From NCBI GenBank assembly GCA_963682025.1, contig OY821517.1, positions 98,951,946 to 99,015,945 of the forward strand: a stretch of DNA of 64,000 bases, in the 5' to 3' direction. The notes beneath the pieces were generated by a model. That model had not been told where the DNA came from and did not search any database. It was given only the letters and a program-made list of their open reading frames with translations. Below, piece by piece: positions 23,141 through 35,639 of this stretch (the first letter of the stretch is position 1; every line of letters starts with the position of its first letter). The position numbers and the translations under genes are program-made. This DNA comes from Cordilura impudica. Lineage: Eukaryota > Arthropoda > Insecta > Diptera > Scathophagidae.

Positions 23141-23508
23141 TTTTTTCAGTTATTTTATGTTTTTGTAAATATTAATTAAAAACTCCGCACCAAGTAATTG
23201 CAACGGACGATTGGTCCGAGAGGGTAATGAAAGAAAATGATAGAACTTCCCAGGATCTGGAGCAAGGCATACAATACCGAAACACCTTATGATAAAATAA
23301 AACAAGTTTACAGATTGGCGGATATGCCACTTGATAAAAACATAATTGTTAAACAAATAAGAGTATTGATCACAACTGTATTCACAAAATAAAGTTATTT
23401 TACATTCAAATATGAATTCTTAAACAGATAAATTTTTGAACTCATGCGTGATTCCTGGCAAAACAACAATGAGATCAAACTGTACAAAGGAACATACAGT
23501 TTTTATTC
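23141..23508. other. Spacer downstream of lipase gene
   Basis: No gene was recognised. The ORFs at 23150-23356 and 23444-23662 lack any domain. Confidence 0.4.
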
Positions 23509-23563
23509 TAAGGATATTTCCGCATTCCATCATGCAAAGGAATACGAAAATATCCTTAGAATA
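23509..23563. repeat. 22-bp-stem hairpin
   Basis: TCTAAGGATATTTCCGCATT and its complement at 23542-23563 pair with two mismatches around a roughly ten-base loop. It lies about 170 bases beyond the lipase stop codon. Confidence 0.6.
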
Positions 23564-23666
23564 CCAAAAACAAAATTAAAATCCTCCCAAAACCAAACAG
23601 CAGTTATTTTTTATTTTATGCACAATTATTTGCAATATTTATTATTTAGTATACGAAGATGAATTA

Positions 23667-23672
23667 TTTATT
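23667..23672 (-). other. Poly(A) signal AATAAA of the lipase gene
   Basis: AATAAA on the minus strand, about 60 bases after the stop codon at 23733. It is the first canonical signal downstream. Confidence 0.6.
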
Positions 23673-23732
23673 CGATGAGTCCGGTTGAATTGATTAAGCT
23701 GGATGCCGTGATATCGTGATAAATATGGTAAA

Positions 23733-25948
23733 TTAAAACGGACATGAACCACATCTACTACTTGATGGCGTACCATTACTGCCGGCATTTTCACCAAATG
23801 GTTCCTTTTTATTAAGACCCAGGAAAAAATTTCCCTTTAAATTATGTGGTACTGCAAAGCCCATTGGAAAAGATTCACCATCGCAAAAACCATCTTCCAA
23901 TTTGGTTAAAGAATTACACTGAACTGATTGGAAATTCTGCTCATTGCCGGGATATACAGACTCAGCATAAATTTGAAATACACGGGAGTGTGAACATGGA
24001 ATTACAACGCAACCTGGCTTTATAGGAAACAAACCTCCAGGATAAAAATCTGCATCACCCAAAGGTTCTTTTTTACCCAAGACGCCAGGATTCGTATGGA
24101 TAATATCAATGAATTCGGCATCTCCACGTTGTATGCCATAAAGAACTTCACCTTCAAAGAAGCAGGGATTGGCGGGATCTAAGCCAGTGATGTGTGGAAT
24201 TAAACGACGAGTGAACTTATTAAAATAACGTCCTGCATAGCCAACTATATGAGCACCTAGACTGTGACCCATTAAATGTATATTTTCGAGTGGATATCTT
24301 TCCACCAATTTTACAAGACCAAGAGCTACGTATTCACCAATTTTTTCCGTATTAAATGCTGACCAAGTATATAGAGTCCGTATAAAATTTGCGGCATCTA
24401 CAGACTAAAAAAGGTACAAATTTAAGCAAAACGAAAATATAAACGTGTAAAATTTTACACAAATTTTATAAATTATACATATCGCCTTGCCAGTTAATAC
24501 TGTAACAACTCAAAATATATAGTTTTGAGATATTACGGTTTAAAGTTTTATCGTTCAGTATAATTTGTTTTGTGTAATATAAGAATATGTATTGTAATTT
24601 CACTGAAAAACAGTAAAATTTTGAGATGTTATAATATTCCTTTGATTCTTTGAGTCTCTTCTAGCATAATAGAGCAGTTTTCGGAAAACAGTAACATTTT
24701 GACTTGTTACAGTATTGTACTGGCAAGACGATATATTCAATATTACATTTGATATGAATGTTTATATATACATATGTAATAATCTGAATCTGAGGATATT
24801 TAAATTCATACTCAGGGCGAGAATATTTGTATAGGGTGGTGTTCTAAAAATTTTTGAACTGCAACCAAATTTAATACTAAGTTTCTTTAATACAATCAAA
24901 GTTATGAATTTTCAAAATTACATGGAAATATATTTTAATTTTTTCTGCAAAGTTGCTAACAGTATAATGCTTAATCATTTCAAAAATTATTATGAGCCAA
25001 TCGGTATAATTAGAGTTTTAAAATAATTGATATATATTTCTTTCATTGGTATGACTCGCGTTTTTGGAATAGTAGTGAGCAGTGACCAATTATTCGAGCA
25101 TATATTTCATTTATGTAGTATTTCCATGCGACAAAAATCATACGAACCGGTCCTAGGGCCTGCCACTTCTGCATGACGATGTCATAGGCTGGGTAAATTG
25201 TGACATGTTTGGTATTAATTCTGTGACAACTCCCAAGTGACCAATTTTCTCAGTCCCGGTTATTATGATTTTTCTCATAGAATTGGTATATCAAAATATG
25301 TGTATGAATGGGATATAATTTGATCCATCATATTTTAGACCTTGAACTGTTATCAAAACACACCAACATTAAATTAAAATCACTTACCACAAAATTGTAA
25401 TCACCTCTACAATTGTATGCTTTAGCTAATACAGCCTCACTGTCGTCCTCTAAAACTCCTTTCCAACCACTAACGAACAGCACCAACTTTTTTTTGTGGT
25501 CAAAATTAGGACTATCTAAAATAGTTTCAGCTTGTGTCAAAGGAAAACTTTCATTTCGACAAGATGATTGCAAAACAAATGCCATTTCATTAATATTGGG
25601 AGTAATGCGCGGTCGTATTTCTCCCGAAGCCAAATATATAGAACCTGGTTATGAAAATAAAATCAATATTCATTCACTATTGTCTAATTCAAAAACGAAT
25701 GATTGCATACACAATTGACTGAAAGTATTTGCAAAGGTAACTTCGGGCACACCAACTAGTACGTTAGTAGGTAATCTGAGCAACTGGTCAAATGAGGGTG
25801 TAACATTTGGTATCTCTTTCACCAGTCCTTTTATGAAAGTTGCTGCACCTGACGTTAGATCAATCAATCCTTGTCCTCTGCCATCCGAATCACTCTCTTG
25901 AGCCGACGCAGTCCACACAAGCAGTAGTAAAGATGGTAATAATTTCAT
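23733..25948 (-). CDS. Secreted pancreatic-lipase-family lipase (midgut type), three exons
   Basis: Exons are 25948-25711, 25644-25388 and 24404-23733, with donors GTATGC and GTAAGT, acceptors ACCAG and TTTTAG, and one frame throughout: 388 residues, phase 1 then phase 0. The N-terminus MKLLPSLLLLVWTASAQ is a signal peptide, so the enzyme is probably secreted. The lipase fold is marked by KKLVLFVSGWKG, the nucleophile elbow GHSLGAH (Ser), ITGLDPANP (Asp) and CSHSRVFQIYAESV (His), completing a Ser-Asp-His triad. The C-terminus has paired cysteines (CGSCPF). The sequence recalls the Drosophila CG6271/CG17192 midgut lipase group, which is thought to act on dietary lipids; that role is family knowledge. 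A TATA box at 26019 and AATAAA at 23667 frame it. It is the only intact host gene seen, and a dead paralogue lies at 11767-12925. Confidence 0.93.
24405..25387 (-). other. Second intron of the lipase gene
   Basis: A 983-base intron with GT...AG ends. It is AT-rich, with no ORF and no recognised transposon. The first intron is only 66 bases (25645-25710). Confidence 0.75.
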
Positions 25949-25984
25949 TTCAAACTTATTGTTGTTCGTTGCTAATTCAATGAT

Positions 25985-26026
25985 TTCACTGTCGATATTT
26001 TATGATTCATGGTGAGCCTATATATA
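25985..26026 (-). promoter_or_regulatory. Lipase core promoter (TATA box and likely start site)
   Basis: On the minus strand CTATATATAGG lies at about 26018-26027. About 30 bases downstream is ATCGACAGTG (about 25987-25996), a reasonable initiator. The ATG follows about 43 bases later. Spacing is normal for a fly TATA promoter. Confidence 0.6.
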
Positions 26027-26109
26027 GTAAAACAAGTCAGATATTACAAAAGTCAGCAACATCGACTGAATAGAGCCTAATTTGTCATGATATATTTCTA
26101 ATTCAAAAA

Positions 26110-27805
26110 TCTATACTAATATAATAAAGAGGTAATGTGTGTTTGTTTGTTTGTTTGTAGGAGGTAATCTCCGTAACTACCCATCTGACCTTCCTGAAAT
26201 TTTCACAGAGTCTTACTGCGGATATGGTAAGAGCTATAGGCTATAATTATTTAAATATTTTTGGTGGTCGTCATATACATATATTGAGTACTATGATAGG
26301 GAGAGCTTTGCAGATTTGTGTGACTTCACCTATTGTTAATATTAGTAGCTACGCCGGAAATGGGCGGGATCGGATAAGTGGGCGTGGTACCTCCCATACA
26401 AGTAATAGTTCAATATTATATATCTCGAGTACTGTGATAGAGAGAGCTTTCCAAATTTGTCTTTGTCACCTATTATTAATGTAAGTAGTTAGATAAAAAA
26501 TGGGCAGTATGGGACCAATAGGCGTGGCACCTGCCATACAAATTAAATATAAAATGCCATATATCTGGAGTACTGTAATAGTGGGAGTCTTGGGACTTTG
26601 TGTGAGCCCATAAGTTATTCATTTGAGTAGTTAGACAAAAAATGGGCGTGATCGGAGCAGTGGGCGTGGCACCGCAAATAGAAAGTAAATATATGATATC
26701 ATATAACTGGTGTGCTAAAAAAGGAAGCTTTGACACTTTGCACAAGGCTATCAGATCTTAGTATGTGTAGTCGAACAAAAAATTGGCGGGTTCACAACAA
26801 TGGGCGTGGCACTCCCCATGCGAAGTAACTGTTTAATGTCATATATCTGGAGTACTGTAAAATAGAGAGCTTTCTGCCTATGGGTGAGCCCATAGATTCT
26901 TTGTCTGCTTAGTCGAACAAAAAAATGGGCATGATCCAAGCAGTGGGCGTAGCACCGCCCATGCAAAGTAAATATCTAATATCATATAGATGGTGTACTA
27001 TAAAAGGGAAAGACTCGACATTTTGCATGACTCCATCAGATATTAATGTGAGTAGTCCAATAAAAATTGGGCAGAATGGGATTAGTGGGCGTGGCACCCC
27101 TATGTAAATAATATGTAGAACTACGAAAGCCACTGTCTTTTGACAAGTTCATTAGTTATCAATGTAATTTGTTGTGGAGGATATATCGCCAAAATCAAAA
27201 ATCACCCAACCCAAAAATCGCGAAAAAATAAAAATCGCCCAAAAAACAAAAAAATCTTCAAAATAAAAAATGGGCAAAATCAAAAATCGCTCAAAAGAAA
27301 AATTGCCAAATGATATTCTAAGTTCAAGGCCAATAGCTAAGTGTTGCCAGATCTAATTTGGAAAATCCATGTTCTTCTCATGGCCAGCTGCATGTACCTT
27401 GCTCCAGGGTTAGAACGCCGAAAAATCTGATAATATTTGTACCGAATGAAAAAAGTATCGAAATAAAAGAATCCATATTAATAATCTTTACTAGCATAAT
27501 AAAGCGTAATGTGTGTTTGTTTGTTTGTATGAGCTAATATCCGTAATTACTCATCTGATATTCCTGAAATTTTCACAGAGTCTTACTGCTGATATGGGAA
27601 GTGCTACATGCTATATTTTTTTATTAACGTGAGTAGTCAGACCAAAAAATGCGCGTGGTACCCCCACACAAACTTAATATTAAATGTGATATATCTGAAT
27701 TACTGTATTAGTGAGAGCCTTGGGACTTTGCGTGAGCCCTTTCATAACGATTCTGAAGGGGGGGGGGGGGGGAGGGTCTAGCGAAGCACACCGGGTTACA
27801 TCTAG
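26110..27805 (+). mobile_element. Helitron-like element(s) with internal tandem modules
   Basis: It starts TCTATACTAATATAAT after an A and ends GGGTTACATCTAG before a T, the Helitron TC...CTRR and A|T pattern. GTTTGTTTGTTTGT follows the start. The body is six or so diverged repeats of about 170-200 bases, each with GTGGGCGTGGCACC-like and ATCTGGAGTACTGTAATAG-like boxes. A second TC-type start with the GTTTGTTTGTTTGT tract at 27485 suggests a second, shorter copy (27485-27805) fused to a 3'-truncated first copy. No helicase was seen. A run of 15 G lies about 35 bases before the 3' end. Confidence 0.7.
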
Positions 27806-28654
27806 TAGATTAATAAATTAATAATACCGAAAGACTGAACAAATTTTTGAATGTACGAATATTTAAGCCAGTGTGAAGATACTTTTTTAAAACTACCGAA
27901 TTCCGTAACAAGTGGGATGAGGTCATGTTTTTTATAGGCAGACATTACTTGACCGACTTAGAATTTGATTTCAAATTAGAGTAAATAATCAATACGGCGA
28001 TATATCCTTAATATTGATTTTTTTTTATAAACGTATAACGGAAATTTTAAAAATTATTTGATTTTTTTTAATTTCAACCAACTAATATTCCTATCTAATA
28101 TGCTGTAGGGCATAGAATATTAATTATTAAAATATTGTGCATATGTGCCAATATTCTAATGAGTTTATAAATTTTATTATTTCTAGACCTAAATTATGTG
28201 AGGGTTACATTAAATTGGTTTTTAAAAGAATTATGTATAATAAAAAAAACTATTTCACAGAGCAGGCATAAAAGTATCGCATGAAAGTATATGTGTGCAG
28301 TATTAACACATCAGGGTTCTGCATTTTTGCATCACAAACAAGTACCCCTATAAAAGCTAAATTTTTATTTAAAAAAAAATACTTTTTCCATTTAATTCCA
28401 TAACTTTTTATTTATCGATATGATTAATTAAGTTATATTACAAAATTATATATAAAATTAGCTTCATTTTTTTTAATGTAACTAATTCATTCAACTTAGG
28501 TAACTAATTCATTCATTTGCATAAAAATGATAACTCTATGAATATCATGAAATCCACAAAAGAACATAATAAACAATATTTTCTGAAACTGTCCTGCAAT
28601 TTTCTTTATATATGTATATACTCTATAAGGCCAAGAAAATATATCTGATTTTAA
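27806..28654. other. AT-rich, gene-free stretch
   Basis: No coding region or terminal repeats were recognised. Confidence 0.45.
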
Positions 28655-30690
28655 TTTTTAAATTAAAGTGATCTCTCCTAGAACTAATTTAAACTCCTTC
28701 CAATATTGGTTAGAAGAAAATATTAGTCTAAATATTCGAATAAAAGATGGAACGGAACTTGATCGTACTGCTGAAGATCTTACGAACTTAGTTCATGAAG
28801 CAGCTTTTGTGTCAACACCAACTAATTCGCAAACAAGTAATCGAAATAAAGTACTAGTTTCAGCGGAAATTAGGGATCTTATAATAAATAAAAGAAGATT
28901 AAGGAGAATCTGGGAACATACCAGAAATACTGTGGATAAAACTAATTTATCTCGGGCAACGAATGAACTAAAACAACGTTTAGCTGACTACAAAAGCGAA
29001 CAACTCAGCAATTATTTAAAAAACCTAAACACTTCAAAAACTAACGAGCATAATCTGTGGAATGCTACAAAATACTTAAAAAGGCCAATAAAAAAAAGGA
29101 TGCCCATAAAAGACACAAATGGTTTGTGGCACAAATCCGATTCCAGTAAAGCCAATGCGTTTTCGCAATACTTAGAATCTACTTTTCAGCCCTTTTCATT
29201 AAATAACACGGAAGACGAAACAATGGTATCCTCGTTTCTCGACAGCCCATGTCAATTAGATTTTCCCATCAAACATATTTCTCCCAATGAAGTGAAACTA
29301 GAAATATCTACGCTTAATAATAAAAAATCACCAGGTTTCGATAAAAATTTGCTCCAAAGATATAAAATTCTGCCTAAAAAAGCTATAATTTTATTAACTC
29401 AAATCTACAATTCAATTTTGAGACTGAACCACTTTCCTGAACAATGGAAATGTGCAGAAATAAGGATGTTGCCAAAACCAAGTAAGCCAGAACATGATAT
29501 TAAGTCTTATAGACCAATAAGTCTTTTGTCTACCTTCTCAAAAGTTTTTGAAAGACTCTTTTTACGAAGATCACAGCCAATTTTAGATAAGCAAAATATT
29601 ATACCTGAATATCAGTTTGGATTTCAGTATAAACATGGATACCGGAACAATGCCATCGAGTTGTAAATGTTGTTAGAAATGCGTTAGAAAAGAAACAGTT
29701 CTGTTCTGCTATATTCTTGGATGTCAAGCAAGCTTTTGATATGGTATGGCATTCAGGTCTTCTTTTCAAGCTAAAACAATATCTCCCTGCGCCTTTTTTT
29801 TAGTACTCAAATCATATTTACAAAATCGTTATTTTTATATTAAAACAAACAATAAAGTTTCGGATATTTGTGATATAAAGGCTGGTGTTCCACAAGGTAG
29901 TGTCCTTGGTCCTGTTTTCTATACGATTTACACCACAGATATGCCAGTTGATGACGACGTAGTAGTTGCAACATATGCTGATGACACAGCTCTAATGGCA
30001 AGTGATGACTGTAAAGTGAAAGCTTCAAATCTGGTCCAACATCATCTAAGGAAAGGTGACTGTCCCCAAATCTATCTAAATGAGGAAATAATTCCAAAAT
30101 CAGATTGTGTCAAATACCTAGGAATGCATATATATAGAAGGCTGACATGGAAGAATCATATAACGGCTAAAAGAAACCACTTACAATTAAAAACAAGGCG
30201 CATGTATTGGTTGTTGTGTCAAAACTCAGAGCTGAGCCTTGAAAATAAAGTTCTGCTATATAAAACCATTTTAAAACCTGTATGGACATATGGAATTCAG
30301 CTTTGGGGTACTGCAAGTAACTTCAATATTGAAATTCTATAACGCTACCAATCTAAAGCCCTTAGAATGATTGTTAATGATCCCTGGTCTGTAACCAATA
30401 ATAACATTCATAAAGACTTACACATACCAAAAATAAAAGATGAAATTAAAAGCTTTAGGTATCTTGAAAAGCTGAGCAATCACTCAAACCCACTCGCTAT
30501 TAGCCTACTAGATGACAGTGAAGAGGTAAATAGACTTGAAAGACACCACATTTTAGATCTACCTTTTAGACAATACTAATTGTAAATATGTAAGTACATA
30601 GATTCAAGTTTTATTTATGTTATACTCGTACATTATGTACGTATTTATGAACGTTTTAACCTCAGTGGAGATTAAAACTTATGTAATTAT
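28655..30690 (+). mobile_element. jockey-type LINE, 5'-truncated
   Basis: It contains only the linker and reverse transcriptase part of ORF2 and a 3' UTR. The endonuclease and ORF1 are absent, the usual result of incomplete reverse transcription. The 3' end is not sharply defined and no target duplication was found. Confidence 0.75.
28668..30579 (+). pseudogene. jockey-clade reverse transcriptase, broken
   Basis: The first 332 codons (28668-29666) include NNKKSPGFD and SYRPISLLSTFSKVFERL, the early RT blocks, up to PEYQFGFQ. A frame change near 29640 leads to CSAIFLDVKQAFDMVWHSGL. A further frame change near 29745-29800 then gives AGVPQGSVLGPVFYTIYTTD and the catalytic YADDTALMA. A segment between QHHL and RKGDCPQI appears deleted. 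CVKYLGMHI and LTWKNHI follow, then a stop at about 30340 and a last piece (30367-30579) ending LPFRQY. Order and motifs match the jockey clade. It cannot produce an active enzyme. Confidence 0.85.
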
Positions 30691-30784
30691 TAATTTTTAA
30701 CTAACTTGCTTATTATTGTTAAATAGATTGCAAATAAAGAATTATTACAAAAAAAAATTTTTTTAATTAAGAGTAATTCCGTTA

Positions 30785-31620
30785 ATTTGCATACCCTCCA
30801 CCCCAGTGTGCAGAGGGTATATATAAGTTTGTCATTCCGTTTGTAATAATTAGAAAAAAAAATTTTGGACCCCATAAAATATATATATTTGTGATCCTTA
30901 TAACAACCGGAGTTGATATAGCGATGTCCGTCTGTCCGTCTGTGGAAATCACGATGACGGCATCAATCGGGCAGCTAGGCTGTTCATTGACATAGAAAAT
31001 GATTCATTGACATCCTGAAAAGTTTGCTGTTTAAAATCGTCCAAATAGGTCGATTAGGGCCCGAGATTTGAATGAAGAACTAAAAAAAGTCTTGAAAAAA
31101 TATAATTTTCTATGTTGTTCTTGTCACGATCACGCCCTCAATAGTGCATCTACAGAGATAATTTTTAGTGAGAATGGTTCACCAAATTCATGGCAAGATT
31201 TCTGTTTCAAAAATCATTAAAATCAGTGGGAAATCTCTGAAAAAGTAAAAAAAAAAATGAAAAATATGATGTTTCTATATTGTTCTTGTTGTTATTCTAA
31301 ATGTTGTGTTGTTGTCATAGCTGGACTTGTTGTTTTTGTGGTCGTTGTGGTAATAATATAATAAAAACCAACCCTTTGTACATTTCTTTATTAACTCTGG
31401 CAGAAAATTTTAAAAGTTTCCATTGTTTTGGCATCACTAAAAAAATTTGTTAGATGATTTCTGTTATTACCACGAGACTGCCTGCAAAACTTAAGATCGA
31501 ATGGGTCACGGGAAAGGGGTTAAAATCGATCCAAAATTTTTTCGACAAGCAGACACTACGAGTTAAGATATGTAAAGGGAGTAAAAATTTATCAGCATCT
31601 AAAGCAAATAATGCTTAAAT
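30785..31620 (+). mobile_element. Second mini-me-like repeat family (family 2), copy A
   Basis: It begins CCCTCCACCCCAGTGTGCAG, then TATATATAAGTTTGTCATTC, then a GTCCGTCTGTCCGTC tract at 30925-30944. It runs on through GATCACGCCCTCAATAG and GTTGTTATTCTAAATGTTG blocks to GGGTTAAAATCGATCCAAAA. The same sequence in reverse occupies 51915-57213, split by a LINE. No coding capacity. Confidence 0.65.
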
Positions 31621-32613
31621 AAAAAAAAAAACAATATAAATTTAGCAAAAAAAAAATTTTATATATAAATTTATTTAAAGAGAAAAACACAAAAATAACG
31701 TTTGATGTTGTATTTTTTGTGTGTAATATTTACATATACATACATGAACATATTAAATAATACAAATAATATACATACATATGTATGTTATATATATGTA
31801 TATCCATAACAACTGCATGTTAGAAATAAATCGGTATATTATTTTATTTACATAAAATTCTGCAATATTTTGTTGTGGGGAAAATACATTTCTTTTGCAT
31901 TAACAGAGTGTCACTTCATTTTGCTCAACGTGACTATGCCACAGTAGATGGCGCCACAATTTTTGTTAGTTCTAATTAGCTTTGCAATAGTTATTTCTAT
32001 TTTAACATGAGTGTCAATATTTTCAAATTGATATCATACATAACAATGTTAAGAGTATACACGGGCTGGTCTTTTATTTCATACGTTTTTTCATTATTCT
32101 TTTACAAATATGAACATAAGTTTGGCATATTAACTTTTTGTTGTCTTTACAAAATAAAGTTACCGAGTTCATCAATGAGTTTTTTGCTTTCATAATAGTT
32201 CTACATAGTTATATAGAATTATTATTCTGCTTTACCTACAAAATATCTGATTGCGATTACATCTAATTTTTAAAAATTGTTTATAATTACTAAAGCATTA
32301 TTATTCACATAAATACAAAATTGCACTTTTTAAATTTTCCATTCAAATTTAAGAAAATATCAATTCTAAAAACTGAAATTAAAAATTTCCAATTATAAAT
32401 TACAATTAATTGAATTTCAGAAAATCATATCAAAACGTCGGAAATTTTAATTTTAAATTTAGAAGACATCAATTACATCTTTAATATATAAATTTTATTC
32501 GTTAAACACAAATTGAAATTCCAAAAAAAAAACACCAAATACCAATGTTTACATTTAAAAAATTTTTACATTTAAAAAAAAAAATTGACATTCAGGAGAA
32601 ATTAATAGCTTTT
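31621..32613. other. AT-rich, gene-free stretch
   Basis: No gene was recognised. The 62-codon ORF at 32007 has no domain. Confidence 0.4.
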
Positions 32614-33192
32614 CAGTAGCGCGATTCAGTAACTTCTTTTAACGATAGTCGAATCGTTAAAAAAAGAAAATTGCAAAATTACCAGTAAAATTTTTAAACG
32701 ATATTCGCTATTGTTAAAGTCAGCTGTTGTTGTTGTTATCTAAACGACAACCATTTTTGTGTTGTTTATTCAATCGATAAAAACTTAAATTTTTAGGTTG
32801 AAATGTCGTCATACATAAATAAAAATCATAAAATAGTGAAAATATTTTGCTTTAATTAAAAAACTTTTTTATATAAATAAAAAAATTAAATAACATATTC
32901 AATTCATTTTCAAATAAATACACAGAAATATTAGTAAAAAAATAAAGATATTAAACATAAACATAAAATCATCCTGTCAAACACGAAGTAATTTGTTTCT
33001 TCTTTGTGTTTTTCGCTTATTTTGACAGAGATGCCACTCGTTTACAATTTAAATAAATAGAAAAATAGATTTGTCGACTGTCGTTAAGATGTATGTACTT
33101 AGTGAATCACTTAATCCTTAGTGCAAACAACAATAGCTGTCGATATATTTTGCGATTGTCGGATCGTTGAAATTTACAGAATCACACTACAG
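32614..33192. mobile_element. Candidate MITE with imperfect TIRs
   Basis: The left end CAGTAGCGCGATTCAGTAA and the complement of the right end CTGTAGTGTGATTCTGTAA match at 15 of 19 bases. Further in, both arms carry AACGAT-CGA blocks. No target duplication is evident, so the call is tentative. Confidence 0.4.
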
Positions 33193-33389
33193 AAAATATT
33201 AATTTAAATTCAATGAATTTAAGAAAACGTCAAATGATATTTAAGAATTGCGAACATAAAAACTGTTACATAAATAAACGTAATTTGATGAGAATGTTAT
33301 TTTTTATATATAAATTTTCACAATTTTTTTTTTGGATGAAAATTTGAAGTTTTTCAGAAAATTATTTTATTTAAAATGTTAACAAAAAA

Positions 33390-33434
33390 ATGGTATCAAA
33401 GATTCAGCACAGCCGAATTTAACACTCTTACTTG
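33390..33434 (+). repeat. Family 2 end fragment
   Basis: It reads TGGTATCAAAGATTCAGC, the palindrome ATTCAGCACAGCCGAAT and then TTAACACTCTTACTTGT. The body of this copy is not recognisable upstream. Confidence 0.5.
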
Positions 33435-34530
33435 TTGATACTAAATATAATACGCCTAGAATGCTTTCTCCCAAAATGGACAGACTCACTTATTACAATG
33501 CCACACACGAAGATCGATTCGTATAGACCAATAAAGTTATTGTATAAATTCACAAAATTACTCCAGAGAATTTTAGTAAGCAAACTTACTTTAGCCGTAA
33601 ATCAAAATAACATCATACTGGAACACCAACTTGGTTTTAGCCGAATGCACATCAGCACTGAGTAAGTTCCTAGGATTGTATATTCGTAAATCAAAATAAT
33701 ATCATTCTAGAACACCAACTTGGTTTTAGACGAAAGCACAGCCACCCCACTGAGCAAGTTCCTAGAATTGTAAGTGCTTTATGGAGAAAAAAGTACTGCT
33801 TTGCACTTTTCATTGACTTCTCGCACGAAAGCACAGCCATCCCACTGAGCATGTTCCTAGCATTATAAGTGCTTTATGGGGAAAAAAGTACTGCTCTGCA
33901 CTTTTCATTGACTTTTCGCATTATTTCGATCGGGTATGCAATCCTCTATAAAATTAAACAGTTTGTTCACCGAACATTCACAAGCTTATGGGAAGATACA
34001 AAATTAATAGAAATTTCTGCATTAAAGAGAACAACTTTGTGAGTCCCCCCAAGATATTCAAGCTGATGTACCACAGGGTAATATTTAAATTAGCCGACAT
34101 GCCAACAAATGAAAACATGCCTACCTCGCCTTTTGCAGATAATACTGCAATTATACATAAATACTGCTCAAATGCATCTTTTCTTTTAGAGAGCCACATT
34201 GAACAACTAAAAGATTAAATATGCATGCGGAAGATTAAAGTAAATTAACAAAAGTGTATACACGTTATATTTGCGTTTGGAATAGAAACTTGCCCTTAAA
34301 TTCAAATTAAGTACCAGCCTATACCGGAGCATTCCTTTGTTAAATACCTTGGAGTACATCTACATCGCCAACTTACCTGGGAAAACTACATAGATGCCAA
34401 ATTAATACAAATAAAATCGGAAGTAGTTAAATTTACATGGCCAATTGACAGGACTTCGAAGTTCAGTGTCGATTTCTTAACCCATTTCTGTTATGAGGAG
34501 CTGTCTCAGCTTCGAACATGGCAGGAATAA
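33435..34530 (+). pseudogene. jockey-type RT relic, heavily decayed
   Basis: Recognisable pieces are SYRPIKLLYKFTKLLQRIL and ILEHQLGF (33432-33665). Two to three tandem copies of about 110 bases then encode the next block (CTTTTCATTGACTT for the FxIDF motif). Much later comes FVKYLGVHLHRQLTWENYI at about 34335-34390. Stops occur throughout. The internal duplications show local rearrangement after insertion. Confidence 0.6.
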
Positions 34531-34628
34531 AAAGAATTTTTTTTATTTAATTAAAATTTAGTAGAATTTAAAATATTTTACAAATTTATTAAAATCATTC
34601 AAATATAACGATAAAATTTAATTTAATT

Positions 34629-34866
34629 AAAAGCTCTGTTGAGGTGTATTATTTTTAATAAAATCAACAATTCTTATGGCATTAGGAAGCTTGTTGAAGA
34701 GATGAAACCCTCTGACAAATATATTGAACGTAGCAGTGCTATTGTTGTTGCTTATGGAATTCTAAAATTGTTAGTTGGTAAGGTTGTATTTCTCCAAGAC
34801 AATTTATTTGTTCGATTATATATTCCGGTGCGTAACCCATTTTCATTTTTTGTATAAATTGAAGTG
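34629..34866 (-). pseudogene. LINE pol C-terminal fragment (probable)
   Basis: The minus strand reads STATFNIFVRGFHLFNKLP, continues about 20 residues (AIRIVDFIKNNTPQQSF) and stops. This resembles the region after the RT in insect LINEs, where a GFxLFNxLP motif is common. Only about 45 codons are open. Family assignment is tentative. Confidence 0.35.
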
Positions 34867-35639
34867 TATTCATTCAAGTATCTGTTGAATATTATAGTGC
34901 GTCTACATCTGAGGAAAATCTAGTAGATTTTAGTTGAAATCTATTTTAAAATCTGTACCGTTTACATCTAACTTTTTTGACATTTTTTGAGATTTTGTTT
35001 ACACAACAATAAACAGCTGATTAAAATAAAACATATAAACTAGAAATACCAAAAATTAACAAAAACAATAGGAAAATTGAAATATGGAAAATTTTAAAAA
35101 AGAACAGATTTTATAATTATACTAACTGTTTTTACCCGGTCTTGCCGGGATCCAAAGGGCTTTGACTTGAAAAATGGTTCACTATGCTTACCAGGCGCTG
35201 AGTACGTAGTCCCCGATGAACCATTCCTCAAAAAATCTAACTTACTCCCAAAAAATTTGTATGGGATTAGGGAAATTGTTCATGGTGAAAAATTCCCTAT
35301 GTTCACGTTTTTTGGGGGAACAAATTCATGTTTTATTTCAATTTAAAATTTTGTGATTTTTTAATTTAGAACTTTTTTTTATAAGACACTAAGCAAAAAT
35401 ACTTCAAAAATAAGCTGCGAAACCGCCTTAAGTTTTTTTTTTTTTGAATTTTATTCATTTTTTAAACATCAAATATAACGGAATCGTTTGCAAATTAAAG
35501 GAATCACAACTTTTAAAAATTGAATTACTTTATTCAATAAGTGATCATCATTGAGCAGAGACGTCAAAGAAAAACAGAAAATGAATGCGACGTTTAAAAT
35601 TGTGCCGCAATGTTGCTTTAAGCAACTGCTTATAGTATA

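Noticed and set aside
25413..25718. 101-codon plus-strand ORF
   Set aside because: It is antisense to exons 1 and 2 of the lipase gene and crosses their intron.
26224..27133. Several 60-90 codon ORFs on both strands
   Set aside because: They fall in the diverged tandem modules of a Helitron and have no conserved domain.
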